Part shown: positions 24,365-34,053 of the stretch, piece after piece
Position numbering within the stretch: the first letter of the stretch is position 1
Layout: each line of letters opens with the position of its first letter
Source of the DNA: Chitinophagaceae bacterium
GTDB taxonomy: Bacteria > Bacteroidota > Bacteroidia > Chitinophagales > Chitinophagaceae
NCBI GenBank assembly: GCA_023957575.1
Contig: JAMLGU010000002.1
Coordinates: 248,001-312,000 of the forward strand
Direction of reading: 5' to 3'
DNA length: 64,000 nt
The notes under the pieces: model-generated
What the model was told of the DNA's origin: nothing
The model's input: only the letters and a program-made list of their open reading frames with translations
Database searches by the model: none
Made by a program: the position numbers and the translations under genes

Positions 24365-24660
24365 TCAATTCACGTAACAGGAATTCAGACAAACATCAAA
24401 AGTTAGAAAAATGCATAAGGTTTCGAATAATCGCAATGATGACTTTCTGGAAGGAGAACAGGTTGCACCGATTTCAAAAAATTTTCTCAAAGGTATTGAA
24501 AAATCTGTTGGAATTTTACCAAACTGCAAATAATGATTGTATGCCCTGTCAAATACAATCATTCTGCGCGATGTCAAATTCAGGTATTTCAAAAAAAATC
24601 TATCGTAAAGTTTTGCTTCGTTCATTTTTACAAACTCGGGGGTGTTGCTGTGTGCGTTTT
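24365..24660 (-). pseudogene. IS4-type transposase fragment
   Basis: Minus-strand translation gives AHSNTPEFVKMNEAKLYDRF and then LNLTSRRMIVFDRAYNHYLQF, the middle of an IS4-family DDE transposase, where VFDRAYNHY holds the second catalytic Asp. Upstream the frame is broken by a stop, and after LQF the sequence no longer resembles a transposase. Neither end of the insertion sequence is recognisable. Confidence 0.72.
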
Positions 24661-24936
24661 TTCAGACAGGTAGGGCCATTAACAAAAAGTACTATTGCAC
24701 AGTCAGCTCAGGATCATGATTTTTATTTGGGTCAAAGTAATCAAAGTAAGAGACGGATGGGGGCTGGTAGAAGGATGATATTATGAAAAATTACATCAAA
24801 AAGAGAACATTTTGATGCAATTTTGATATTGTTTTTCACTGCGATCCGAACTTTTTCAAAAAAGGATGATTTGACCCAACGAAAGTATTGATTTTACTGT
24901 ATTTGTAAACTGATTTCTCGGAATAAAAGTCCGTTA

Positions 24937-26188
24937 TTAAAAATTAAATGATTTCTGACAATTTGGCTTATTGGGTTTTCCTCTTGCTTTTACTGCGCCT
25001 TCTTTTATTTGGTTGCATACATAATCAAGGCTGTGGTAATAGGTTAAGCAAAAACGGATTTTTTCACACAGATTACTAAATGCCTGTGCGCCTTTTGCGA
25101 TACAGCGCTTTATCAATTCTAATAAAAGATAGGTAATGAGCGCTATATAAATCTGAGATTTTACAGCGTTTTCGCTTTGTGCCTGTAAATGTTTTTACCA
25201 TTGAATTTTGCTTTAGTTGCTTAAAAATATTTCAACATCCCATCTGGCTTTGTATAAGGCTGCAATGGTAGTCTGCCCATATCTCAATTCCTCAAGGTAA
25301 TAATTTCTAACTGAACATCTTTTTCACTATCATACACTACTATCCGGCGTAACGTTACCTGGTCAATGCCTACTTCATTCGCTTTTGCCGGTAAGCCGGA
25401 TTAATTCATCCTTAAGTATATACTGGTCTTTATCAACCGGTAATTCTTTTTCACAAATGCTTTCATATACTGTATTGTCTTTATTCTGGTTACAAATACG
25501 TTATCAGCATTAATGCGTTGCATCATTAAACTGAAATCAAAATGCTTCGCTATCTTCTACAATAATAGTTCCCGGTCAAATACTGTTTTGCGGTTATGAC
25601 CGCGTTTATCATGCACAGCCGCTTCGCCTATATTTACCAGATCAGGAAGCATAAGCGCATGATCCAAACAGGTATGTATTTTTATGCCTCCTTTAGCTGT
25701 CCCGGAACTTCGCCCATTCAAATAGCTCAAACATAAGCTGATAGTGGGGTACTGTCTATTATCTTAATCACTTTACCTTTATCTCTTCTATATCCATTCC
25801 TTTCACCATGTCTCAGTAACAGATTGCTATAATGAAACAATTTGTAATACATCGTTTCAAATACCTTCCAGCTTCGTTTTGCATTTTTGTCACTCATCGT
25901 ACTTCTGGCGGGGCTTTGTTGTAATCCTAAGTCTCCAATAAAGGTGGTGTTTACAGCAATGGCGGTACTTATATCGCTTAAAGTCAGGCATTTTATTCAG
26001 CTGTCCGGTATTTGAGAGACCAGTTGATCGTAAGTCTTATATTTACTACAGAATTTATCACTTTTATGTTTAGCTATACTGCTTTGCAAAATAGAATTAG
26101 GAATAAGCTCTAAAATTTGTTTTATAATTGGCTTCTTGTTACTTTTATTACGAGTAAATAGTCCCATATATTTATGAAATTTTGTCAC
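24937..26188 (-). pseudogene. decayed IS4-family transposase with DUF4372-type N-terminus
   Basis: Joining frames on the minus strand recovers most of a transposase: the N-terminal segment ILQSSIAKHKSDKFCSKYKT (DUF4372-like), then LGLQQSPARSTMSDKNAKRS, IIDSTPLSAY (first Asp), HALMLPDLVNIGEAAVHDKR, KANEVGIDQVTLRRIVVYDS and a C-terminus SLDYVCNQIKEGAVKARGKP ending at a stop at 24937. Several stops and frameshifts make it non-functional. It is a different copy from the fragment at 24365 because it has its own version of the same middle region. I could not identify terminal inverted repeats. Confidence 0.8.
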
Positions 26189-26368
26189 CTCAAAGATAAT
26201 ATGGGCTATTTTCTTTTTTTAACTTCCGGATGGTAGTGATTGTTTTTAAAGAATGTAAGGCTGAATTTAAAAACTACACAATTTTTGGGCTGTATTTTAT
26301 AGAAATACCTAATTTAGCAACCAAAATTATAAAACCATAAAATTCCGGTATGTCCGGTTTTATTTGTA

Positions 26369-26692
26369 ATGAATAATTCTTATTTAGGACTGGTGGAACA
26401 AACATTTAATTTTCCACAGCCAGGCATCGAAGTAAAAAACGGCAACCTGATTTTTAATGGTATTGATATTAAAAAATTGATAGAAAAACATGGTACGCCG
26501 CTCAAGGTAACCTACCTGCCTAAGATTGGCATGAACATTGACCGTGCAAAACAGTACTTTGCCAATGCCATGAAACGGCATAAGTATGAAGGCAAATATT
26601 ATTACTGCTACTGCACCAAAAGTTCGCATTTTTCTTTTGTGGTAGAAGAGGCGCCTTCAAGCAAAATTTGCCATACCGCAAACAACGCTTGA
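26369..26692 (+). pseudogene. arginine decarboxylase, 3'-truncated
   Basis: The first 95 residues match the N-terminus of the long Bacteroidota-type arginine decarboxylase (PLP enzyme making agmatine): LVEQTFNFPQPGIEV, LIEKHGTPLKVTYLPKIG and YYYCYCTKSSHFSFVVEEA. After that Ala (about 26653) the homology stops and the frame ends 12 codons later in unrelated sequence. Most of the enzyme, including the rest of the PLP barrel, is missing. The other part is not in the window. It lies 180 bases from the decayed IS4 copy. Confidence 0.78.
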
Positions 26693-27389
26693 TGCAATTT
26701 CATCAATAAATCGTCAACACGAACAACTTTTTGGTAATCTCAGAAGCATAACGGAAGCAATAAATAAAAACCAAGCTGTATTTAATCAAATTAATAGTTG
26801 GCAATTTGCTATCAGTGGCATATCAGGACAATTAGCAGCAATTGCGGCAAGTCAAAAAAAATGGGATTTAATAGACGACTTTGAAGAAATCACAGAAGAA
26901 GCCGTTTCGCTAAACAAAAGAATTTTTGATGAAAATGGTGTAACAAAAGAAGGATTAAACGAACTAAAAGCGTTTTTTCAAAGAATTGAAATTAAGGTTG
27001 ACAAAATCGATGCAGATGCCAATGCTCTGTTTTGGAAACTCTTGACTTTATTGAGTTTTATCCTTGCAGTTATGGGTGAAGCAAGAAATTGGTTACCTAA
27101 ACCTGAATATGCGACAAAACAAGAAGTTGAAACAGTTATCAAAGAACAATTTGGCATTTACGAAAAGAAACTAAAAGAAGACAAAGAGTTTAGAATTACG
27201 AACAGGCTTTGTAAGGTAATGTCAAAACCAAGATTGAAGTCTTTAGTAATTGAAAAACTTCCTATTGACTTTGAAGTAACTGTTTTACAAGTAAATCACA
27301 AATGGGTTTATGTAACCTATTTCAGTCCAGTTGACAACTTACCGCAGACAGGTTGGATAATGAAAAAATATTTAGACAAACCCGAATAA
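26655..27389 (+). pseudogene. 5'-truncated gene for a membrane protein with SH3-like C-terminus
   Basis: A frame with no ATG in its first half stays open for 244 codons from the arginine decarboxylase breakpoint to the stop at 27389. It encodes a helical region (SSINRQHEQLFGNLRSITEA, then EEITEEAVSLNKRIFDENG), a membrane helix (LLTLLSFILAVMG) and a C-terminal SH3-like end (VLQVNHKWVYVTYFSPVD, TGWIMKKYLD). Codon flow looks real, so this is the tail of a gene whose start was lost. A 115-residue product from TTG at 27042 is possible but unlikely. Family not recognised. Confidence 0.6.
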
Positions 27390-27843
27390 AATGACAGAAA
27401 TGCCAACGCTTCACAGCCACACAATTACTCACAGCTTGTTTATTTTTAATGGTGTTCGTGAATGCTTCGCATTTGCCTAGTCGCACAAGCCAACGCACAG
27501 GCCAAAACTTTGCAAAGAGTGTGTCTGTCCAACCACACCACAGACTGACAAATCAAAGCAAAAGACAGCAGGGCAGCCTGTTACATCAGTTTGGAAAAAA
27601 CGGCAGGAAACGGCTTCGATTGAAATTTTTTCGTAAATTTGTAGTTTCGTCTTCCCTGCCCGACTGAAGTCATTCAGGCGGGGGTTGAAGTTCAGTGCTA
27701 AAAGTATCGCCTTCGCCAAGCTGAAAACCGTTGATAAGCAAAAAGAAGTGAGGGTATGGTAAATTATTGGCAAAATATCGCTTATTTTTGGTTGCCCTCA
27801 TTATTTATTTATTTAAAAACTATTATTAGTTAATTCATAATCT
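27390..27843. other. gene-free gap, possible repeat debris
   Basis: About 450 bases with no credible gene. The stretch around 27480-27560 (GCACAAGCCAACGCACAGGC and following bases) looks like intergenic repeat material of the kind seen in Bacteroidota, but there is no second copy in this window. Confidence 0.4.
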
Positions 27844-28275
27844 ATGAAACAAAGGTTCGATTTACTGGTATTAATGCTTGCAGCAATGGTATTAATTTCT
27901 TGTGCATCAGGAAAAATATCGGAAAACTATAATCCTTTACACCGTCAATGGATGTTGAAGCAAATGCCGGGATTCGGTTACCAACAACTGCTGGAGGCCA
28001 AAGCTGCCATTGATCTTAGCGACGTAAAACACCCTGAAGGTTTTGCGGGATGCAACAATATTTTATTTAAAGTAATTACGAAATCTGGCGGGAGAATTGA
28101 ATTCAGTAATATAAGTGCCACAAAAAAGTATTGTGCCGACAATATGAATTTGGAAAATTCTTTTTTAAAAATGCTGACCCAAATAAAGTTTTATAAGATT
28201 GAAGGCCACAAAATCACTTTTTTAAGTAAAGAAGGCGAAATGCTGGCCGAAGCCATTGCCGCCGATTGGGATTAA
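27844..28275 (+). CDS. META-domain (HslJ-like) lipoprotein
   Basis: 143 residues with a lipoprotein signal (MVLISC, lipidated Cys near residue 20). The mature part resembles the META/HslJ domain: HRQWMLKQMPGF, then a central GFAGCNNILFKVI and GGRIEFSNISATKKYC, then LENSFLKMLTQIKFYKIEGHKITFL. The pattern of 'G.aGCN.....' and 'T.k.C' is typical. HslJ-type proteins are linked to stress or antibiotic tolerance in some species; the role here is unknown. Confidence 0.8.
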   Translation: MKQRFDLLVLMLAAMVLISCASGKISENYNPLHRQWMLKQMPGFGYQQLLEAKAAIDLSDVKHPEGFAGCNNILFKVITKSGGRIEFSNISATKKYCADNMNLENSFLKMLTQIKFYKIEGHKITFLSKEGEMLAEAIAADWD

Positions 28276-28769
28276 AAAGACCATAATTGGCTTATTTTCA
28301 AACGGATATATTTTATAATAAACATGGTTTTTGTTTCCCTGAGAAAGATTTTTTTAGTTTTTTTTGCTTTTTTTTTCTAAAGATTGCATTTTTTTGCTCT
28401 TTTTTACTTTACCTTTAACATTAATCTAACAATACTTGCTAAAAAGTGAATCTAAAATATACATTTTGTTCTATTCGAACTTACGCGACAATAGTTTGGG
28501 GTTTTCTTTGTATTGGGATGTAATGAATCTTTTGATTCGAAAATCGTGCTTATAAAAATGAAAGCAAGTGAAAAAAAGAAATGATTGTGTCATTATTCAT
28601 AATTATCGGTTTGAAAAAATTTGGGAAAGATGAAATCTGGTCATCAGGGGGTAGAAGAGGATTTTGTGGGGTTTGTAGTGTTGTGTTTTGAACCGAAACT
28701 GACCATTGAAAAACTGAGTTCTTGCCTAAACGGGTGTATTACTATTTTATAAATTCAAATAAGAAAAGT
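28276..28769 (+). other. long 5' region before the susC-like gene
   Basis: About 490 bases, very AT-rich with T runs and no gene. No textbook TAnnTTTG element with proper spacing was found, and there is no adjacent sigma/anti-sigma pair. A leader RNA or remote regulation is possible but not shown. Confidence 0.4.
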
Positions 28770-31700
28770 ATGAGAAGAAAAATCACAAGCATACTGTTTT
28801 TTTGGATGTTCTGTTGTTTGCTGCCCACAACATTGTTGGCACAAACAAGAACCATCACAGGAACAGTAAAAAATCAACTTGGAGAAGCTATTCCCAATGC
28901 TACTGTACAGCAACAAGGAACACAAAATGCCACTAAGTGCGATGAGGAAGGAAGTTTTAGTTTGCAGGTAACAGGTAGGGGAACCATCACCTTGCTCGTA
29001 AGTTCGGTAGGCTACAAAAACACAAGTGTAGAAGTAAGCGGATCCACCACTCAGGTAACTTTGGAAGCAGGTGCAGAGGGAACCATGAGCGAAGTGGTAG
29101 TAACAGCGCTGGGTATCAAAAAGGAACGAAAGGCTTTAGGCTATTCGGTTTCAGACCTCAGCTCTACAGAATTGATGAAGAACAAAAATACCAACATTAT
29201 TAATTCGTTGGCCGGTAAGGTGCCGGGAGTTAACATTACTCAGTTCAGCGGTTCTGCCGGTGCCGGTGCGTCTATAACGATTAGAGGTGGTAACTCTACA
29301 TCAGAAAGCAGGCAGAATCAACCGCTGTTTGTAATTGATGGTATTATTTATGACAACTCTACCACTGTTACCGGGAATACCGGTACCGATGGTATGTCGC
29401 GCAGTAATACGAGTTATTCAAACCGCATTATGGATATAAATCCTGAAGATGTTGAAACAATGTCAGTATTGAAAGGCGCTGCAGCCGCCGCCCTGTATGG
29501 GTCGAGAGCAGCAGACGGTGTGGTGGTTATCACTACCAAAAAAGGTAAAGAAGGGAAAGTGGTTGTAACACTTAACAGTAAAGTAAGCTCTTCGTGGGCT
29601 AATAAACTACCCGAAGTGCAAACCGTTTTTGGAAGAGGCTCTTATGCAGCCAATGGTGTATTTAGCGACCAAAACTCATATTCATCATGGGGTAAAAAGC
29701 TTACTGCCTCTGACCAGATATATGATAACATAGGTACTTTTTTTCAAAATGGAATAATTTATGATAACAACGTAAATGTATCGGGTGGATCAAAAAACGG
29801 TTCTTTTTATTTGTCAGGCTCCAACTTTGATCAGACAGGGATAGTACCCAATACTAATTATGATAAAACCACTTTCCGCTTCAATGGAGAGCAGCGGTAC
29901 GGCCGCCTGACTTTGAATGCGAATGTAGCTTATTCTGTAGCTAATACAAAAAGAACGCTAACTACTGCAGGGCTTTATTCCGGTGGAGGAACCGGAAGTA
30001 TGCAGTCGCTTTATGGATGGCCAATCACATTTGATATTAAAAACTATATAAATGAAGATGGTACCCAAAACCGTCCTTTTGCAGGAACGCTGCCGCTGGA
30101 TGCAGACAGGGACAATCCTTACTGGATTATTAATAAGGATAAGCTTACTTCCAAAACCAATCGTTTTACCGGTGGTGTAAATGCCAGCTTTAAGATAACA
30201 GATTGGTGGGATATTATTACACGTCTGGGTTATGACCAGTATTCTACAAACGATTATACTTTTATAGCGCCGGGTTCTGCTGTTATCCAATTGTATCAAA
30301 ACGGAAGGTTGAGCAAGAACATGTTTAATTACAATTACATAACTACCACTGTGATGACGAATTTGCATAAAACTTTTGGCAATTTTGAAACTCACCTCAT
30401 GCTGGGTTCTACTTCAGAAAATACCCAAATCTCCAGCCAGAATCATTGGGGATATAATTTTGTTACTGCAGGTACTATCAGTTTCAATAATATTGGCCAA
30501 ACTAATAAATTCTTCACTGATGGAACAACCAAAAAACGGTTGGTGGGCGCTTATGGAGAAGCAGGAATTTCATACAAGAACATCGCTTACCTCACAGTTA
30601 CAGGACGAAATGACTGGTCTTCTACATTGCCACTTGAAAACAGGTCTTATTTCTATCCTTCTATAAGCGGTTCTTTGGTGTTTACCGAGCTGATTCCCAA
30701 AAGTGATGTACTTTCTTTTGGTAAAATCAGAGGTAGCTGGGCGCAGGTGGGTAAAGATGCAAATGCCTATGCTACAAATACTTATGTTAATCCTCCCTAC
30801 AATATTGGTTCCTATATACTGGTGGGTAACCAATGGGCTGCCGGTAATCCGAAAATTCTGCCGGAAATTCAGGATTCATGGGAAGTGGGTGGCGAGTTCA
30901 AGTTTTTTAAAGACCGTATTGGTTTGGATTATACTTACTATCATAGTCAAACCAAAAACCAGATTGCACAACCGCGCCTTGCTCAATCAGGAGGTTTTAT
31001 TTTCAGTTCTTTAAATACAGGCTCGGTTATTAATGAAGGAATGGAAATAATCCTGACAGGTAAACCGGTAGTTAACAGAAATTTTACCTGGGATATTGCC
31101 TTTAATTTTTCGTACAATAAAGGTCGCTTAGGAGCGTTCCTTCCCGGAGTGGCTTATTTCTATCCTACGGATGCTCAGTTTGGCACAGTAAAAGCCGCAT
31201 CTATTCCCAATGGTGGGTATTTTCTGGGGTTGACAGGTCAACCCTATTTGCGTGAGCTCGATAAAGATGGTAAGGCAATACCAAACGGACGGTATCAGGT
31301 GGATCCAACAACTGGTTTTTACAAACTTAACACTACTAACCCGGTTGTAGGAAATCGTGAACCTGACTTTATTGGTGGTATTAATAATACTTTGAATTAC
31401 AAAAACATTTCATTGGCTATCCTTCTTGATATTAGAAAAGGAGGTGATGTGTATAATGGAACCGAATATTTTATGCTGGTAAATGGTTTGAGCAAAAGGA
31501 CGTTGCTCAATGACAGGCAATCGGTTACTGTATCCGGTGTCAACAGTCAGACAGGTGCAGATTTTAACCAAACTTATGAAGCCGGTCAAACTTATACCAT
31601 TGGTAGTACTACTGTATCAGGCGTAGATATGATTCAACGTTATTGGTCTAACTATGCTGCCAATTCCATGAACTTTCTTACTTCTGTAAACTGGCTAAAG

Positions 31701-31937
31701 CTGCGTTCCTTGTCTTTGACTTACGATTTCTCAAATGTGGTGAAAAACAAGAAGGTAATTAAGGGAATCTCTGCTACGGCAGTGGGTACCAATTTGTTTA
31801 CATGGACAAATTATAAAGGAATGGATCCGGAAGTGAGCGCTGCGGGCGGAACCGGCGGCTCTGGCTCTACAGGTATCGATTACCTTGGCGTACCGGCTGT
31901 GTCGAGTGTTACTTTTGGTTTAAACATTACATTTTAA
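28770..31937 (+). CDS. SusC/RagA-family TonB-linked outer-membrane transporter
   Basis: 1055 residues from the ATG at 28770; a TTG at 28722 would put extra residues before the signal peptide. Order: signal peptide (ITSILFFWMFCCLLPTTLLA), a carboxypeptidase-regulatory-like domain (RTITGTVKNQLGEAIPNATV), the TonB-dependent plug (EVVVTALGIKKERKALGYSV, then GVNITQFSGSAGAGASITIRG and ALYGSRAADGVVVITTKKG) and a large barrel ending FGLNITF. SusC proteins import glycans or peptides with SusD lids. The next gene, 19 bases on, is the SusD partner. No enzyme gene is adjacent, so the substrate cannot be guessed. Confidence 0.95.
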   Translation: MRRKITSILFFWMFCCLLPTTLLAQTRTITGTVKNQLGEAIPNATVQQQGTQNATKCDEEGSFSLQVTGRGTITLLVSSVGYKNTSVEVSGSTTQVTLEAGAEGTMSEVVVTALGIKKERKALGYSVSDLSSTELMKNKNTNIINSLAGKVPGVNITQFSGSAGAGASITIRGGNSTSESRQNQPLFVIDGIIYDNSTTVTGNTGTDGMSRSNTSYSNRIMDINPEDVETMSVLKGAAAAALYGSRAADGVVVITTKKGKEGKVVVTLNSKVSSSWANKLPEVQTVFGRGSYAANGVFSDQNSYSSWGKKLTASDQIYDNIGTFFQNGIIYDNNVNVSGGSKNGSFYLSGSNFDQTGIVPNTNYDKTTFRFNGEQRYGRLTLNANVAYSVANTKRTLTTAGLYSGGGTGSMQSLYGWPITFDIKNYINEDGTQNRPFAGTLPLDADRDNPYWIINKDKLTSKTNRFTGGVNASFKITDWWDIITRLGYDQYSTNDYTFIAPGSAVIQLYQNGRLSKNMFNYNYITTTVMTNLHKTFGNFETHLMLGSTSENTQISSQNHWGYNFVTAGTISFNNIGQTNKFFTDGTTKKRLVGAYGEAGISYKNIAYLTVTGRNDWSSTLPLENRSYFYPSISGSLVFTELIPKSDVLSFGKIRGSWAQVGKDANAYATNTYVNPPYNIGSYILVGNQWAAGNPKILPEIQDSWEVGGEFKFFKDRIGLDYTYYHSQTKNQIAQPRLAQSGGFIFSSLNTGSVINEGMEIILTGKPVVNRNFTWDIAFNFSYNKGRLGAFLPGVAYFYPTDAQFGTVKAASIPNGGYFLGLTGQPYLRELDKDGKAIPNGRYQVDPTTGFYKLNTTNPVVGNREPDFIGGINNTLNYKNISLAILLDIRKGGDVYNGTEYFMLVNGLSKRTLLNDRQSVTVSGVNSQTGADFNQTYEAGQTYTIGSTTVSGVDMIQRYWSNYAANSMNFLTSVNWLKLRSLSLTYDFSNVVKNKKVIKGISATAVGTNLFTWTNYKGMDPEVSAAGGTGGSGSTGIDYLGVPAVSSVTFGLNITF

Positions 31938-31956
31938 TAATTGAAAATAAGATATT

Positions 31957-33954
31957 ATGAAAAGTTTAAAATTCATTATAATCGGTGCTATATTATTATT
32001 GAGCGCTGCCTCATGTAATAAATGGCTTGATGTTAATTCAGACCCCGATAATCCGAATAATACCAGCGTGTTGATTGAAAACAGGCTGCCCTGGATAGAG
32101 CACTTCTACATGTACTCATCGGGAGTTGCTAATTATCGCACTGCCTGCCAGGCCGGCGTTTATTATTCAATAGCTGCCGCCCAAAATACGTTTAGCACAA
32201 CATGGCAATGCTCCAATGCCAATTCTACAACTCCATATCAAACCTGGTTTGTTTCAGTTTCTTCCAACGTAGTGGATCTGTATAATACAGCCAAGAAACA
32301 AAATGCTTATCATTATATGGGGGTGGCAAATGTGTATCACGCTTTAGGATATATGCAAATGCTTGATATTTATGGAGAAATGCCTTACACAGAGGCAGCA
32401 ACCGGTAACCCCAGTCCCAAGCCCGATGATGGAAAAACCATTTTTAACGGGTGCATGGATAAGTTGAATGAAGCGCTATATTTATTTAGTCAAACACAGC
32501 CTTCGGGTGTTAGTTCCCTTGCTGCCGGTGATTTTGTAAACAAAGGCGATGTTAGCAAATGGATAAAAGCAGCATGGGGTTTAAAGGCGCGTTATTTCTT
32601 AAAACTTTCGAAAAAGTCGGATTTATACAATGCGGATTCCATTCTTAATTGTTTGGCCAAAGGTCCACAATCTAATGCCGACAATACGGTGGTACCCAGC
32701 TTTAACAATAGCACCGTTACAGATTACCTGCTGGGCGATCCAGTGGTTACAAATGGAATTTTTAACTATGCGGCTTATGGTACAAATCAACGAATTGCTC
32801 ATTACTATTACAATTTGCTGACCAACATGAGAGGTGCCGGCGTTAAAGATCCACGTATGACCAAAATTGTTCCGGCCTCAATGGCTGATGTGAAATTAGA
32901 CGGTAATGGCAGGGTTTCATCTTTCAAATGGAATCGTGGAGTGGGCGTAGATTCTTACGGACCTGCTACAAGATTGTTGAAGGGCGGTCCCAATTCAATT
33001 GCATTGCAAAGTTATGCTGCAGCCAATACAAATATTTCATATACAATTACTAATGCCACCGATCTTGCTAATTTCATTGCGGGCCAGGTTCAGGACGGCC
33101 GTCCCTATACCGTAGATGGGAATAAGGTAACTGTTACTTATAGAGCGGGTTCAATTTTTATCAATAGTCCTAATTATGTATTAGCAGGCGATACGGTTTA
33201 TGTAAATCTTAAAAGTGTGGCCCAGGCTACCAAGGGTGCTATTCCTCAACCGGAATCAGATTTAAACTGGTATCCTTCCATTCAGGCTTATAATGCAGGC
33301 GTTGTAGCTTCTACCGGCTCATTCCAATCCAGGCCAATATCAGATCAGGATATTGTAACCTACCCCGAAATGTGCTTTATAAAGGCCGAAGTGTATATGC
33401 GTAAAGGAGACAAAGCAAATGCCTATACTGCTTACAGGCAGGGAATTCAGGCTAATATGGATAAAATGCAGGCCAAACTCACCGAGTGGCAGGCAGGAGG
33501 ATATGCGGCTACTAATCCAGATATGGCGCCAATGAATACTGCTGACATAAATGCCTACATGGCAAGTAATGCAGTATGTCAGTCGGCGGGCGATCTTACA
33601 ATGTCCGACATCATGCTTCAGAAATATGTAGCACTGGGCGCAAGCATCGAGAACTACAATGATATGCGCAGATTCAATTTTAGCGCCGGAAACGTTGGGG
33701 GCTTTGGAGTGGTATATCCCGGTTATCAGCGTGGTCCCCTTTTCACTGGAACGGCACAACTGACCGGAGGATCTCCTCAGGATGTGAGATACTGGATGCG
33801 CCGCTGGCAACTGCCGCCGGTATATGAAATACAATACAATTCCATTAACACAGCGGCATTAAATGCCCATGCTACCGATCCTAATATCTGGAGTATGCCT
33901 GTATGGTGGGACTGTGCCACTGATGATGAATATTTCGGATACCTTAAACCATAA
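31957..33954 (+). CDS. SusD/RagB-family surface lipoprotein
   Basis: 665 residues with a lipoprotein signal (LLLSAASC, then NKWLDVNSDPDNPNNT, the standard start of SusD-type proteins). Helical TPR-like stretches (HYMGVANVYHALGYMQMLDIYGEMPYTEA) are the conserved SusD core. RNGKKAEVYMRKGDKANAYT-type helices near the C-terminus (FIKAEVYMRKGDKANAYTAY) also fit. It is longer than classical SusD (about 550), consistent with the SusD-like branch that includes insert regions. It binds ligand over the SusC channel. Confidence 0.93.
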   Translation: MKSLKFIIIGAILLLSAASCNKWLDVNSDPDNPNNTSVLIENRLPWIEHFYMYSSGVANYRTACQAGVYYSIAAAQNTFSTTWQCSNANSTTPYQTWFVSVSSNVVDLYNTAKKQNAYHYMGVANVYHALGYMQMLDIYGEMPYTEAATGNPSPKPDDGKTIFNGCMDKLNEALYLFSQTQPSGVSSLAAGDFVNKGDVSKWIKAAWGLKARYFLKLSKKSDLYNADSILNCLAKGPQSNADNTVVPSFNNSTVTDYLLGDPVVTNGIFNYAAYGTNQRIAHYYYNLLTNMRGAGVKDPRMTKIVPASMADVKLDGNGRVSSFKWNRGVGVDSYGPATRLLKGGPNSIALQSYAAANTNISYTITNATDLANFIAGQVQDGRPYTVDGNKVTVTYRAGSIFINSPNYVLAGDTVYVNLKSVAQATKGAIPQPESDLNWYPSIQAYNAGVVASTGSFQSRPISDQDIVTYPEMCFIKAEVYMRKGDKANAYTAYRQGIQANMDKMQAKLTEWQAGGYAATNPDMAPMNTADINAYMASNAVCQSAGDLTMSDIMLQKYVALGASIENYNDMRRFNFSAGNVGGFGVVYPGYQRGPLFTGTAQLTGGSPQDVRYWMRRWQLPPVYEIQYNSINTAALNAHATDPNIWSMPVWWDCATDDEYFGYLKP

Positions 33955-33994
33955 TCTATATTAAAATAAATTCTGAATATTTCAGAATTGTAGA

Positions 33995-34024
33995 AGAGGC
34001 TGTCATTGGGCAGTCTCTTTTTAT
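33995..34024 (+). terminator. terminator of the susC-susD pair
   Basis: AGAGGCTG (33995-34002) pairs with CAGTCTCT (34011-34018) with one G-T pair, followed by a T run. A second palindrome, TTCTGAA-TAT-TTCAGAA (33971-33987), lies just before. Confidence 0.75.
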
Positions 34025-34053
34025 ATATTGTATTCCGGGGTTATGGAAGCCTT

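Noticed and set aside
24141..24406. Short plus-strand frames near the dead transposases
   Set aside because: No homology seen, overlapping frames in two phases, in a decayed region.
27042..27389. Small SH3-like gene starting at TTG
   Set aside because: The same frame continues upstream for 129 more codons to the breakpoint, so it is a truncated larger gene.
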